DNA of 31,944 bases, from assembly GCA_023375785.1 (NCBI GenBank), contig SZWC01001610.1, forward strand, positions 37,653-69,596, read 5' to 3'. Positions 20,606 to 28,783 of this stretch are shown piece by piece. The notes below the pieces were generated by a model. The model saw only the letters and a program-made list of their open reading frames with translations. It searched no databases and was not told where the DNA came from. Origin of the DNA: Penium margaritaceum. Its lineage: Eukaryota; Streptophyta; Zygnematophyceae; Desmidiales; Peniaceae. Made by a program: the position numbers and the translations under genes. Position 1 is the first letter of the stretch, and each line of letters begins with the position of its first letter.

Positions 20606-21780
20606 TGTTGAATGGTATGCACCTTGTCCACTGGCTAGCTGACTGGCTGGCTGGTTGTATGGAAAGACAAGGCATGCACTGTTGTATGGAGTGCATCCCC
20701 TTGGTCTCTTTGGAGATAAGCCAGGAATGCAGTGCCCAAAATGAGTATGTCCCCTGGAGATCATCATAGGAAACAAAACTTTGTGGCCTAGTTGGGACAG
20801 GCACCAGAGCTCATGGATTGCGTGCTCAAACCCTGCAACGATCGCATTTTGTTGAAAAGTTGCCCCTCTACATGCCCAAGTGCGGCGTCGGGAGGCGCCG
20901 ACGAGCCACCAAGAAGAGGAGAAATCCTCTCCAGTAGATCTAGCGGCTCAAGGATTACTTAGATGCTAAAATGGATGATGGCTCCTAAAATTTGACGAGT
21001 TGCTGAATCCGATTGAAGTTGTTTCACCGGAATCGGACAAGTATCCAGGGAGATATGGTCTTCCAAAGCTGGGGTGTGTGTAGCGGCTCTGAGAGCCGGT
21101 CGCGACTCGACTTCCGGTGGATAATCGACTGGACCGAGTAACAAAAGAACCATCTGGAGAATTTGCTCCGGAAGGTCTGCCGAGGCGTCCGGTGGATAAA
21201 CCACCGGATCATGTAGTGCAGTTTTTTACTAAGGGACTTAGTCGAAATTCTGACCGTAGGTCCGCGGACAGGTTTCAAACCTCGTCACACCCCATCACCA
21301 AACTCAACCCAAAAGTGAGGGAGGTGCATCAAAACAGTGCAGGGGACCTGCACATTTTTCCTGACACATTTTTCTTTGTGCTGTAGAATAGGATAGGAAG
21401 CTTCTAGGAAGCTTAAAGAGCCTGCCTTGAGGATAACACTTGGCGGTCTTAGGACGCACCAAGTAGGAGTGTAGGCTGAGGTTGGCTCATATGGAGCCTC
21501 TGCAAGCAGAAACATTAGAAAAGCTCTACAAGTACTAAAGCCTGTACATTGCATGCATCCATTTACAGTTCTTGCCTGTGAGACTCCTTACAGAGTGTCC
21601 AACCAAGGATAGAAAATAAAGACCTTCATGTGAACTTCGTGAGGTTACAAAGTGAACGAACCCAAAATGTGGACCCCTTGTTTGAGGTGATATGTTATCT
21701 TGGTTGCAATACCAAGAGCGGTTGGCGGCCTGCCATGTCGGGACCCGTTTTCTAGACTATTGCTAACCGGTGCATTGACA
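20606..21780 (+). repeat. copia-1 3' LTR with extra segment
   Basis: It begins TGTTGAATGGTATGCACC and ends GCATTGACA at 21780. It matches the 5' LTR outside 20851-21364. It carries the same tRNA-like module (A box 20784-20795, B-box-like TGCTCAAACCC 20823-20833, TTTT 20847-20850). It shows the empty target site of the insertion in the 5' LTR. Confidence 0.88.
20851..21364. mobile_element. Approximately 514-bp segment unique to copia-1 3' LTR
   Basis: It is absent from the 5' LTR. It is flanked by similar octamers, CGCATTTT (20843-20850) and CACATTTT (21365-21372). Inside are the hairpin TCCGGTGG/CCACCGGA (21188-21195, 21201-21208) and TGCAGGGGACCTGCA. It is either a small insertion here or a deletion in the 5' LTR; the imperfect octamers lean towards insertion. 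It encodes nothing recognised. Confidence 0.55.
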
Positions 21781-23757
21781 GCTCCTCCTTGAGGACGGTC
21801 ATGCCGACCGACATGGAAGGCACTTCACGTGTGCGAACCGTGTCCCAAGTTGCGTACAACTCCTCAACCTTGTTCGTCAATGGGCGCATGAGGCCGGCGT
21901 GAAGATGTTGTGCCTTCTACGTGCATCCGGGTGGAACGTAGTACGTACAGATGTAAGGGTATTGCTGGCCGAGCCATTCGTGAAGATGAGCATTCTTGGG
22001 ACCGCCACACATCAAGTACAAGGAGCATGTCTATCTTGCTAGCCTCTAGCCCCATCTTGGTGCACATGATCGTGTAGTAGGGAGGAACGATGTTACGCAC
22101 CCACTCCCAGGTCGTGTCACCGTTTGCCCAGTGATTGGGAATGAAGGTGAGATGCGTCCTGCCCTCTCCATGTTTCTTTCCTTCGGCCCGCGCGGCAGGC
22201 ACAGACGGGTCTTGCCGCCGAAGATGAGTTGAAGGGGGAGAAAGTCGCCTGTCATGGAGACTGTGACAAGGGCAGTGATGTGCCGCTTGTCCTCCAACTC
22301 CAAGATGCCCACATCCTTTGACCCCATGGGTGCAAAGGTGTGGTCAGCCGATGGCATGAGTTGCATCCTGATGGGATTGCTGTTGAGCATGAAAAGGGGG
22401 ATGACCTAGTAGAAAGTCACCATGATTGCAGTGCGCTGATGGAATTCTAGCAACCGCGTCACCCAAGGTGACGTCACCACAGCTTTGGCATATTGCGACT
22501 TCAACACCGGCGTCCCTTGCTCAAACCAGCTATGCACAGTGCTCACGACAAGGATATCAAAGACGTAGTNGCCCACATCCTTTGACCCCATGGGTGCAAA
22601 GGTGTGGTCAGCCGATGGCATGAGTTGCATCCTGATGGGATTGCTGTTGAGCATGAAAAGGGGGATGACCTAGTAGAAAGTCACCATGATTGCAGTGCGC
22701 TGATGGAATTCTAGCAACCGCGTCACCCAAGGTGACGTCACCACAGCTTTGGCATATTGCGACTTCAACACCGGCGTCCCTTGCTCAAACCAGCTATGCA
22801 CAGTGCTCACGACAAGGATATCAAAGACGTAGTAGCCATCTTGGGTGCAAAATGTCTTCTGGAGATGTTTCCCAATCGTGTAGGCGGTCTTCTTGTGCTT
22901 CAATAACTTGTGGATTGTTCTAAAATGGCCCCAGCCAAACCAACTGTAATATTTGCNGCGCTTCTTCGTGGAACCACCTGCACTCCATGAGTCACTCATT
23001 GTCGTGTTGCTGGACACTTGCAGTGCCATGCATTTGGTGTCGTAACTGTCATCTTGGCCTTGGACAGAGCCGCCAGGGTCATTGTCGCTATCACTGTCGG
23101 GTTTGCTCCTGTCGCCCATGCTGGTGCTGCTATTGCTCTTGGCAACGCTAACAGCGGAGCTGTCACTACCTAGGGGCTCTAGTGATTTTGGCTTTCCAAT
23201 GTGGGAGGCTCCTGTGCGCAGCCTCGTCTAGTGCATGCCGCTTGTCGAAGCCTTGGGTGGCCTGTTAACCATCTTCGCTTTCCCTTTTTCACCGTAGGTT
23301 GGTGGATGTCTGATTGGGTGTCCGGAGGGGACTGCCGGAGAGGGCGGAGCAGTAGCCTCCACCTGCGGCCGCTGCTGCTTCTGCACCCACGCACGCATGG
23401 CTGCAGCCTCATGGTCACGCGGGCAGTCAACACCATCATCCAGGAGTCTCTGGCCATTGTTTTGTGCAGGCCCGCACAAGACAAGTGGCACATTGGACGG
23501 CAGGCAAAGTGGAGAGGCAAAGGTGGTGGCAGCATATCCGTACGTTGATGCAGTTGCGCACGCTGGCTAGGACTTCGGTTGCGTCCACGCCAAGGACTTG
23601 TGCTTTTTGGGGTCTGCCAACAGGCCTTTTCGTGGGGGTCCAACGCGGAGGCGGGCCGTGGCAAATGGCTTGGGAAAGGAAACGCGACTGCTCTTCGACC
23701 AACACCTATTGGAAAAAGCACTCCATCATGTAGGCTGCAAATAGTCGGGTGGTTGTG
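21781..23757 (-). pseudogene. DDE_1 transposase copy B, N-terminal and catalytic part
   Basis: Read on the minus strand. A Ser/Asp-rich N-terminus (MGDRSKPDSDSDNDPGGSV) leads to a helix-rich DNA-binding-like region (KYYSWFGWGHFRTIHKLLK, STVHSWFEQGTPVLKSQYA). The catalytic domain follows: DHTFAPMGSKDVGILELEDK, HITALVTVSMTGDFLPLQLI, FGGKTRLCLP, then in another frame THLTFIPNHWAN, WEWVRNIVPPYYTIMCTKMG and LLVLDVWRSQE. LDVW is the second conserved acidic block of the DDE_1 family. After a further frame change come MRPLTNKVEELYATW and SVGMTVLKEE, where copia-1 cuts it. There are frameshifts near 22200 and 21950, a stop near 22670, and an artificial 263-bp duplication. It is non-functional but more complete than copy A. 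Confidence 0.75.
22307..22833. repeat. 263-bp exact duplication around a single N (likely assembly artefact)
   Basis: 22307-22569 and 22571-22833 read the same with one N (22570) between them. Copy A has this transposase segment only once. It is most simply two overlapping contig ends placed side by side. Confidence 0.85.
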
Positions 23758-24460
23758 GAACGCCGAAATCGCATATGATTTGGTAGTTTCCACCGCAAAA
23801 GGTAAAATTCCATTTGAAGTGGTCTGTGGCAAAAATCCTGCCACACCGGCTGGACCACAGAGTCGAAGCAGTATTCCCGCGGTTGAAGTCCAACGCCGCG
23901 ACTTCACCAACATCTGGGAAGAAACACGATAGACCCTTGCGAAGACAAAATCAGTAATGAAGCGAGCAGCTGACCGGCATCACAGGGAAGATGTCTTGAC
24001 CGCTAGCAACAAAATCCTCCTTAGTGCAGCCAACTTCAGAGTTCGAGGAGCTGACTACTCGGATCTCAAACCCTGATCATTGGGACCATTTGAGATTGAG
24101 CGCATACAAACCCCCGTGGTTGCATGACTAAAACTCCCCGACACTATGCACGTTCATCTGGTGTTCCATATCACCAGAGTGAATCACTTCCGAGACCCAG
24201 GAGAGAAATTACTCGGCAGAGATGTCCCTCCCCCTCCTCCCGTTCAAGTTGACGAGGACACAGAATACATCATTAAGGACATCCTCGGTCATCGACAGCA
24301 TGGTGAAACAACAGAGTATCTTGTCAAGTGGCACGGCTACGACGCCACGCATGACAGCTGGGAACTCTACGACAACCTCCGAGACGTCAATCATCTCATC
24401 GACGGCTACTACCACTGTCACCAGGCCACAATAGTGCGTGCGCCAAGATGGTGCGGCTAA
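23745..24460 (+). pseudogene. int: Chromovirus integrase C-terminus with chromodomain
   Basis: It begins inside the integrase core end (WNAEIAYDLVVSTAKGKIPF, then EVVCGKNP), cut upstream by transposon copy B. Next come MKRAADRHHRED, a GPFEIERI motif after a stop near 24078, a second stop near 24128, then LPDTMHVHLVFHITRVNHF, the conserved LP-x...H-x-VFH(V/I)(S/T) block. The last open frame starts at 24146. Its residues 41-80 are a chromodomain, EYIIKDILGHRQ...EYLVKWHGY...SWELYDNL, with the aromatic cage positions Tyr41, Trp62 and Trp72 kept. Chromodomains of chromoviruses bind methylated histone tails and guide insertion. TAA at 24458-24460 overlaps the polypurine tract. Confidence 0.85.
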
Positions 24461-24472
24461 AAGAGGGAGAAG
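24459..24472 (+). other. Chromovirus polypurine tract
   Basis: AAAAGAGGGAGAAG lies immediately before the LTR start TGTTACGTAC. Confidence 0.75.
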
Positions 24473-24951
24473 TGTTACGTACCAGACAGGCACAAGTCTC
24501 TAATCATTCCAAGAGGGCATTTTTGTCACAACACAAACAACCCACCGTGTCGTGAGACCTCGGTATTCAATTCGATGATCAAGGGCAAATTGGCCAACTG
24601 CCCTCGCCTCCAGTGAACCTTCACGACCCTTCTCACAACTTTGACAACTCTCGCGAATCTACGATAGAAGTGTCACGACCTTTCGGTCGAATTCGCGATG
24701 CACCGAGACGAATCCACATTTATAAAGATGCATCTTGCATCTTCACTGTCGATTCTTGAAGACTCCCAACTTCTCAACGGACTTTCTCAAATCTGACCAC
24801 TGACAACGCGACTCCACACGCGTTGCTTGACTATGGACCTGACGACCTGACTTATCGCTTATCATGAATTGCTCAAGTGTCCCAAATTCTAAATCTTTTT
24901 CTTCCATGCAACGTCTACCTGTTCACCATCTACAATCCGTTTGGCATAACA
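24473..24951 (+). repeat. Chromovirus 3' LTR
   Basis: It starts TGTTACGTAC and ends GGCATAACA, with TGTTA/TAACA terminal inverted repeats, 479 bp. A TTTATAAA TATA box lies near 24719. It abuts the copia-2 LTR at 24952 without a spacer. Confidence 0.75.
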
Positions 24952-25646
24952 AAGGATGCCTAACTCTCACTGATGCACACTACCAGTGTTTGGGGGCAGC
25001 CACTGAACACCAATGGTGAAGAGTGTGGAGCACAAGGATCGCGGATGTGAGTGGGAAGAGCAAATTGCATTCAGAAGAACTGAATCAGAACACTTTTTTG
25101 TTGCTTAGTATAGTAAGATTACATCAGATCCTTATACCTGTGATCTAAGCTTTCCAAGGCAATCCAAGCACACCAAAATTGGATATGTACAGCCTCTGCA
25201 ACGGCCGTTAAGGTAACTCTTGGTGGAGCCGCCTACCTTGCCTTGCACTCAAGGCAACGGGAGGCGCTTTGACGACGACCCGTTGGAATGCCTTTCCTCA
25301 CCCAGAAGTCAAGGAGAGTTTCACCCTGGTTAAGGAGGTCCATCTGTTCACTTCATTCCTGCCCCTGTTGCATTCGGATCTCATTGGAGACCAACTCAGA
25401 TCACTGGCGGTGGATTATCCTGCCACCTATGGCGAGGACCAGATTCCACCCGTCCAACACCCGAACTTCAGGCTAGGCTAACTTTATGAATTCTCACTCA
25501 AATTGAGCGATTCAAAGCTCAATCTTGCATGGAAAACTCCAAAAAATCAAAATCTAAAGTCAATTAAGGTGTTCAACCACTCCTTAGTGGTCAAACCAGG
25601 GAGCAGGATCAACGGCACTCATGGCAAGGGGCACACCATGTCAACA
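24952..25646 (-). repeat. copia-2 3' LTR, end-truncated
   Basis: It matches 30924-31610 nearly end to end (GGATGCCTA, ACACCAATGGTGAAGAGTGT, GTGATCTAAG, GATTCCACCCGT, CACCCGAACTTC, CTCACTCAAATTGAGC). On the minus strand it begins TGTTGACATG. The terminal segment equal to 30893-30923 is missing. Confidence 0.88.
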
Positions 25647-25658
25647 ATCTCCCCCTTG
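25647..25658 (-). other. copia-2 polypurine tract
   Basis: On the minus strand CAAGGGGGAGAT directly precedes TGTTGACATG of the 3' LTR, the classic copia arrangement. Confidence 0.8.
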
Positions 25659-25699
25659 CACCGCATCCTCGATGCCCTGTCCTTGGAGCCAGTAGCACT

Positions 25700-26542
25700 T
25701 TAAACGTCACAGTAGAAACCAAGCTCCATGCAACTTGCGTCGTGCCTATCCTTAGGCTGTACATTTGTCATGGCGTCGGCGAGCATGCACTTAGTGCCAC
25801 AATGCACAATAGCCACATCTGCCTTCGCCACCGAGTCTCGCGCTTCGTGATGCCGGATCTCAATGTGCTTGGTCCTCCTGTGCAAGACAGGGTTCTTGGT
25901 GAGGTTGATGGCACTCATGTTGTCCACATTCAATATCTTCAGCTTCCTTTGTGGCACCCCGATCTCCTTTAGCAGCCACCGTAACCACACCGCCTCCTTT
26001 GCGGCTTCTGCAAGCACAATGCACTCCACTTTGGTGCTAGATAGTGCCACACAGTCTTGCTTCCTGCGTGCCCATGAAACTTCTACACCATCAAGCACAA
26101 ACACGCACCCCAACCTTGTTTTTATGTCATCTACATCATCAGCCCAGTCGGCATCGAAGTAGCCAACCAACGCGAGGGAGTCTTCACGCGCTACCCCTCC
26201 AAACACGAGCTGTGACTGTTTTGTCGCCTTGAGATAGCAGAGTTTACCTCACCGCTTGCCAATGCAGCAGCCGGGGGTCAGAAACACAGCGGCTCACTCG
26301 GCCCTCCACGAAGGCCAGGTTGGGCTGCATCGCCACCATGGCAAACATGATGCTCCCCACAACGAACTGGTATGGCACACCTGCCATCTCCTCCTTCTCC
26401 TCATNACCCCAACCTTGTTTTTATGTCATCTACATCATCAGCCCAGTCGGCATCGAAGTAGCCAACCAACGCGAGGGAGTCTTCACGCGCTACCCCTCCA
26501 AACACGAGCTGTGACTGTTTTGTCGCCTTGAGATAGCAGAGT
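25700..26542 (-). pseudogene. rnh: copia-2 RNase H
   Basis: The main open frame (26206-25700) reads GYFDADWADDVDD (first catalytic Asp), KTRLGCVFVLDGVEVSWARR, KQDCVALSSTKVECIVLAEA (catalytic Glu), VDNMSAINLTKNPVLH (Asp), then HIEIRHHEARD, and ends near the polypurine tract. These are the standard copia RNase H motifs and the acidic residues look present. Upstream the link to RT is broken by a frame change at about 26543 and by a duplicated segment around the N at 26405. The enzyme would degrade the RNA strand of the RNA-DNA hybrid. Confidence 0.85.
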
Positions 26543-26703
26543 TTACCTCACCGCTTGCCAATGCAGCAGCCGGGGGTCAGAAACACAGCGGCTCACTCGG
26601 CCCTCCACGAAGGCCAGGTTGGGGTGCATCGCCACCATGGCAAACATGATGCTCCCCACAGCGAACTGGTATGGCACACCTGCCATCTCCTCCTTCTCCT
26701 CAT
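26107..26703. repeat. 298-bp near-identical duplication around a single N
   Basis: 26107-26404 and 26406-26703 are the same except for at least two bases (GGGCTGCATC against GGGGTGCATC; CACAACGAAC against CACAGCGAAC), with N at 26405. It is a probable unmerged contig overlap; the differences suggest two alleles or two element copies. Confidence 0.85.
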
Positions 26704-27540
26704 CCGTGCTCGGCCCCATGCTCGAGCTCAGCTCACACGTGGTGGTCATGGGTGTGCCAATGGGGTTGCACTCCTCCATGTTGTAGTGGTGGAGCACCTC
26801 TTGCACGTACTTTGCCTGCCCCATCTCCAGCGAGCGTGCCTTACGGTCCCTCTTGATGGCGACGCCAAGGTAGTACTCGAGCTCGCCCATGTCGATCACT
26901 TTGAACCGACCACCTAGCTGTCGCTTCAGGTTCACCAACTCCTCCATGTACGGTGACATGAGGATGAGGTCATCCACGTAAAGGACCATGACCTCGTATA
27001 ACCCTGGTTTTTTCTGCACGTACACACTCTGATCCGCTTTGCAGTGTTTGAAGCCAAGCTCGGCCATAAAGCCGCCCATTTTCAGGTACCACGAGTGGAG
27101 CTTGCTTCAGCCCATAGAGTGCCTTGCGAAGTTGGCACACCTTCCCCGGCGGTACGTCCACACCCTTCGGCACCTCCATGAGGACCTCCTTGTCCAGGTT
27201 GCCATTGAAGAATGCGGTTTTCACATCCATGTGGTGAACTTCGTAGTTACGCGCCGCGGCCACCGAAAGGATGGAGCGGATGGAGGTGAACTTTACCACC
27301 GATGCGAAGGTCTCATCGTAGTGTTCACCCTTCCGCTGGACGTACCCCTTCTCAACCAGCCGCGCCTTGTACTGTTTGACCTTCCCCTCCTGAAAGAGCA
27401 TCTTCTTGAAGATCCACTTGGAGCAAATGATTTTTGTACCCTCTGGCCTATTGATCAGCTGCCAATTACCATTCTGTTCATGGGAGGCGAGCATAGATTT
27501 TGTAACTCCCTCCCACTCAGCCCCATCCTTCCGCTGCAAT
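26543..27540 (-). pseudogene. rt: copia-2 reverse transcriptase
   Basis: The first frame (27539 downwards) reads EWEGVTKSMLASHEQNGNW, ICSKWIFKKM, KARLVEKGYVQRKGEHYDET, FASVVKFTSIRSILSVAA, HHMDVKTAFFNGNLDKEVLM (catalytic Asp region) and LRKALYGLKQAP. A frameshift near 27090 moves to the next frame: FMAELGFKHCKADQSVYV, VMVLYVDDLILMS with the YVDD box intact at 26981-26970, then ELEYYLGVAI, NPIGTPMTTTCEL and HWQAVR before a stop. Apart from the frameshift it is well kept, more so than copia-1 RT. Confidence 0.88.
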
Positions 27541-28083
27541 GCCTCCTTGACGGTATCAAGGTCCCCTTGCGCAAATAACGTTCGAGCAAACCTAGTCTTG
27601 ATTCCCTTTGGATCATCGTACCGTTTTTTCCTCCTCCTTGCGCGTCTGCTTCTCCAAGGCTACTTCTGTTGAGGCTGCTCCTGATGTTGCTACTGCTGCC
27701 CTCTTGCAAGGCCAGTCACACCGCTGATCTGCTCCCCCTCTCTCGAGGCCCATGGAGATGCGAGCTCACTTCCCGCCTCCTCATTCAACTCCACTACTGC
27801 TGGCGCTTCGGAGTCATTGTCCGACTCAGCTGAATGCAAATCAGCTGCTCCCCCATCCCCCGGATGGTTCTCGTCGCATGGAGCTGCTTGTACATCACCC
27901 TCTTTTGCGTCCTCTGGTGTCTCCCCCTCGAGGAGTGGCAGCCACTTTCCACGCTTGGAGAGACCTCCATCCTTATCTGTCCAGCGGCCGTCCTCGTCGA
28001 ATGTAACATCGTGATTCTTCACAATATTCTGCATCCGCGGTTCAAAGAGCTGGTAAGCCTTGATCCCGCTCTTGTAACCAACG
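27541..28083 (-). pseudogene. int: copia-2 integrase C-terminal end and linker
   Basis: VGYKSGIKAYQLFEPRMQN and HDVTFDEDGRW are the conserved end of copia integrase (GY-x...K-x-Y-x-L-x-x-P...V-x-FDE). They are followed by an acidic, Pro/Ser-rich linker towards RT. The open frame continues upstream into the solo LTR by chance and so gives a false N-terminus from 28271. A stop and frame change occur near 27690. Confidence 0.75.
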
Positions 28084-28359
28084 TGTTGGCCTGAGGGTGA
28101 GTGTGCACCCTGGAGGGTCCCTAGCAGTGGCTGGTTCACACCACCAACTGTTTTTGGAGAGACTGAAACTGTGGTGGCAACTGGTTCCACGGATGGCAGA
28201 AAACTGGTCAGAGAGTGAGGCAATAGTTTTGGCCTGAATTGACTGGGAATGAACACTTGATCAAGGCTCACAAGCAGTGGAATTTTATAGCAACTGATCT
28301 AAGCTTTCCAGAAAACTAAAGCATGCCAGATTTGGAGCTTCCTAGCAGATTCTATGGCT

Positions 28360-28688
28360 TCTAGAGTGGCCCTTGGTAGGCTGTCCTTTTCCCACCTAGG
28401 CAGGCATTCCTTCCTTCCTCTAGAAGCTTCTGTCCCTTTCTAGATTCCTCACCTTGCTTCTAGTAGGAGGGAAGGTATCTAGAAGACCAAGACAACTCTA
28501 GATGCCTTGTAGGACAAGTCACCCCTTCTAGAAGGTGTGCCACCTTCCTGGACCCTCACCTGGCCTTCTAGAACGTTAAGGAGGAATTCTAGAGGTTGAG
28601 CTAGCCTCCTGGCATTTATTTTCCACCTCCCTTGAGGCAGGGCAGAAATTGATCTTGTGGGACTTGAACCCGGGCCCCTGCCTCTAGA
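28360..28688. promoter_or_regulatory. Phased array of TCTAGA palindromes in solo LTR U3
   Basis: There are nine TCTAGA hexamers at 28360, 28419, 28439, 28478, 28497, 28527, 28567, 28588 and 28683, plus a TCTAGT at 28459. Most steps are near 20 bp or multiples of about 10. Two are extended to TTCTAGAA (28526-28533, 28566-28573), and GAAGCTTC lies at 28423-28430. These fit the heat-shock-element rule of alternating TTC and GAA. They lie upstream of the TATA box on the minus strand. A regulatory role is inferred. Confidence 0.55.
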
Positions 28689-28724
28689 GATGGATACCAT
28701 TAACCACTAAGCCACCTTGGCTTG
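28652..28724 (-). other. tRNA-like A/B-box module (SINE-like) in the solo LTR
   Basis: On the minus strand TGGCTTAGTGGT (28714-28703) fits the A box and GGTTCAAGTCC (28670-28660) differs from the B box GGTTCGANTCC at one position. The spacing is about 32 bp. The pattern AGTGGTTAA resembles Leu/Ser-type tRNA D-loops, but a full cloverleaf is not formed. It could be a tRNA-derived SINE inserted in an ancestral LTR. Confidence 0.6.
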
Positions 28725-28783
28725 TCTTTTTGGTATTCCTTTTTGGAGTCACTCCTGCCATGGTGAGGAGCATTACTCCAACA

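Larger units (their letters stand above)
14031..21780 (+). mobile_element. Ty1/copia element copia-1, full-length but dead
   Basis: The element has a 5' LTR (14031-15619), primer-binding site, gag, protease, integrase, RT, RNase H in copia order, a polypurine tract and a 3' LTR (20606-21780). LTRs start TGTTGAATGG and end GCATTGACA. The flanks CCTCC (14026-14030) and GCTCC (21781-21785) are a 4-of-5 match for a 5-bp target duplication. Joining the outer flanks restores transposon copy B, which proves the insertion site. All coding domains carry stops or frameshifts. Confidence 0.9.
11430..23757. repeat. Second giant palindrome: tail-to-tail transposon copies A and B
   Basis: Copy A (11430-13530, +) and copy B (13566-14030 plus 21781-23757, -) are inverted relative to each other and stay alignable right to the centre (GCCTAAAAACTTC at 13518-13530 against GAACTTTTTAGCC at 13566-13578). 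The right arm is interrupted by copia-1. Without copia-1 the fold-back would be about 4.5 kb. Confidence 0.8.
28084..28783 (-). repeat. 700-bp solo LTR nested in copia-2 integrase
   Basis: It has 6-bp terminal inverted repeats TGTTGG/CCAACA. Removing it rejoins the integrase text CIFV-V-GYKSG across the site, so the host reading frame proves the insertion. Only CG is shared by the two flanks, so the target duplication has decayed. On the minus strand it carries a TATA box, CTATAAAATT (28290-28281), with a TCTAGA array upstream and a tRNA-like module near its 5' end. It shows slight likeness to the copia-2 LTR (GATCTAAGCTTTCCA), suggesting a related copia family. Confidence 0.85.

Noticed and set aside
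23179..23913. 244-codon minus-strand frame
   Set aside because: It is another frame of the transposase N-terminal region. Codon-level agreement with copy A is in a different frame (LLDDGV, CPRDH).
24473..25646. One long LTR spanning both elements
   Set aside because: 24473-24951 has its own TGTTA/TAACA ends and polypurine tract on the plus strand, while 24952-25646 pairs with 30924-31610 on the minus strand.
27690..28271. 193-codon protein starting MSLDQVF
   Set aside because: Its first 60 residues are solo-LTR sequence read by chance in the integrase frame.
28652..28724. Functional tRNA gene on the minus strand
   Set aside because: A and B boxes are good, but the cloverleaf does not close; it is kept only as a tRNA-like or SINE-like module.
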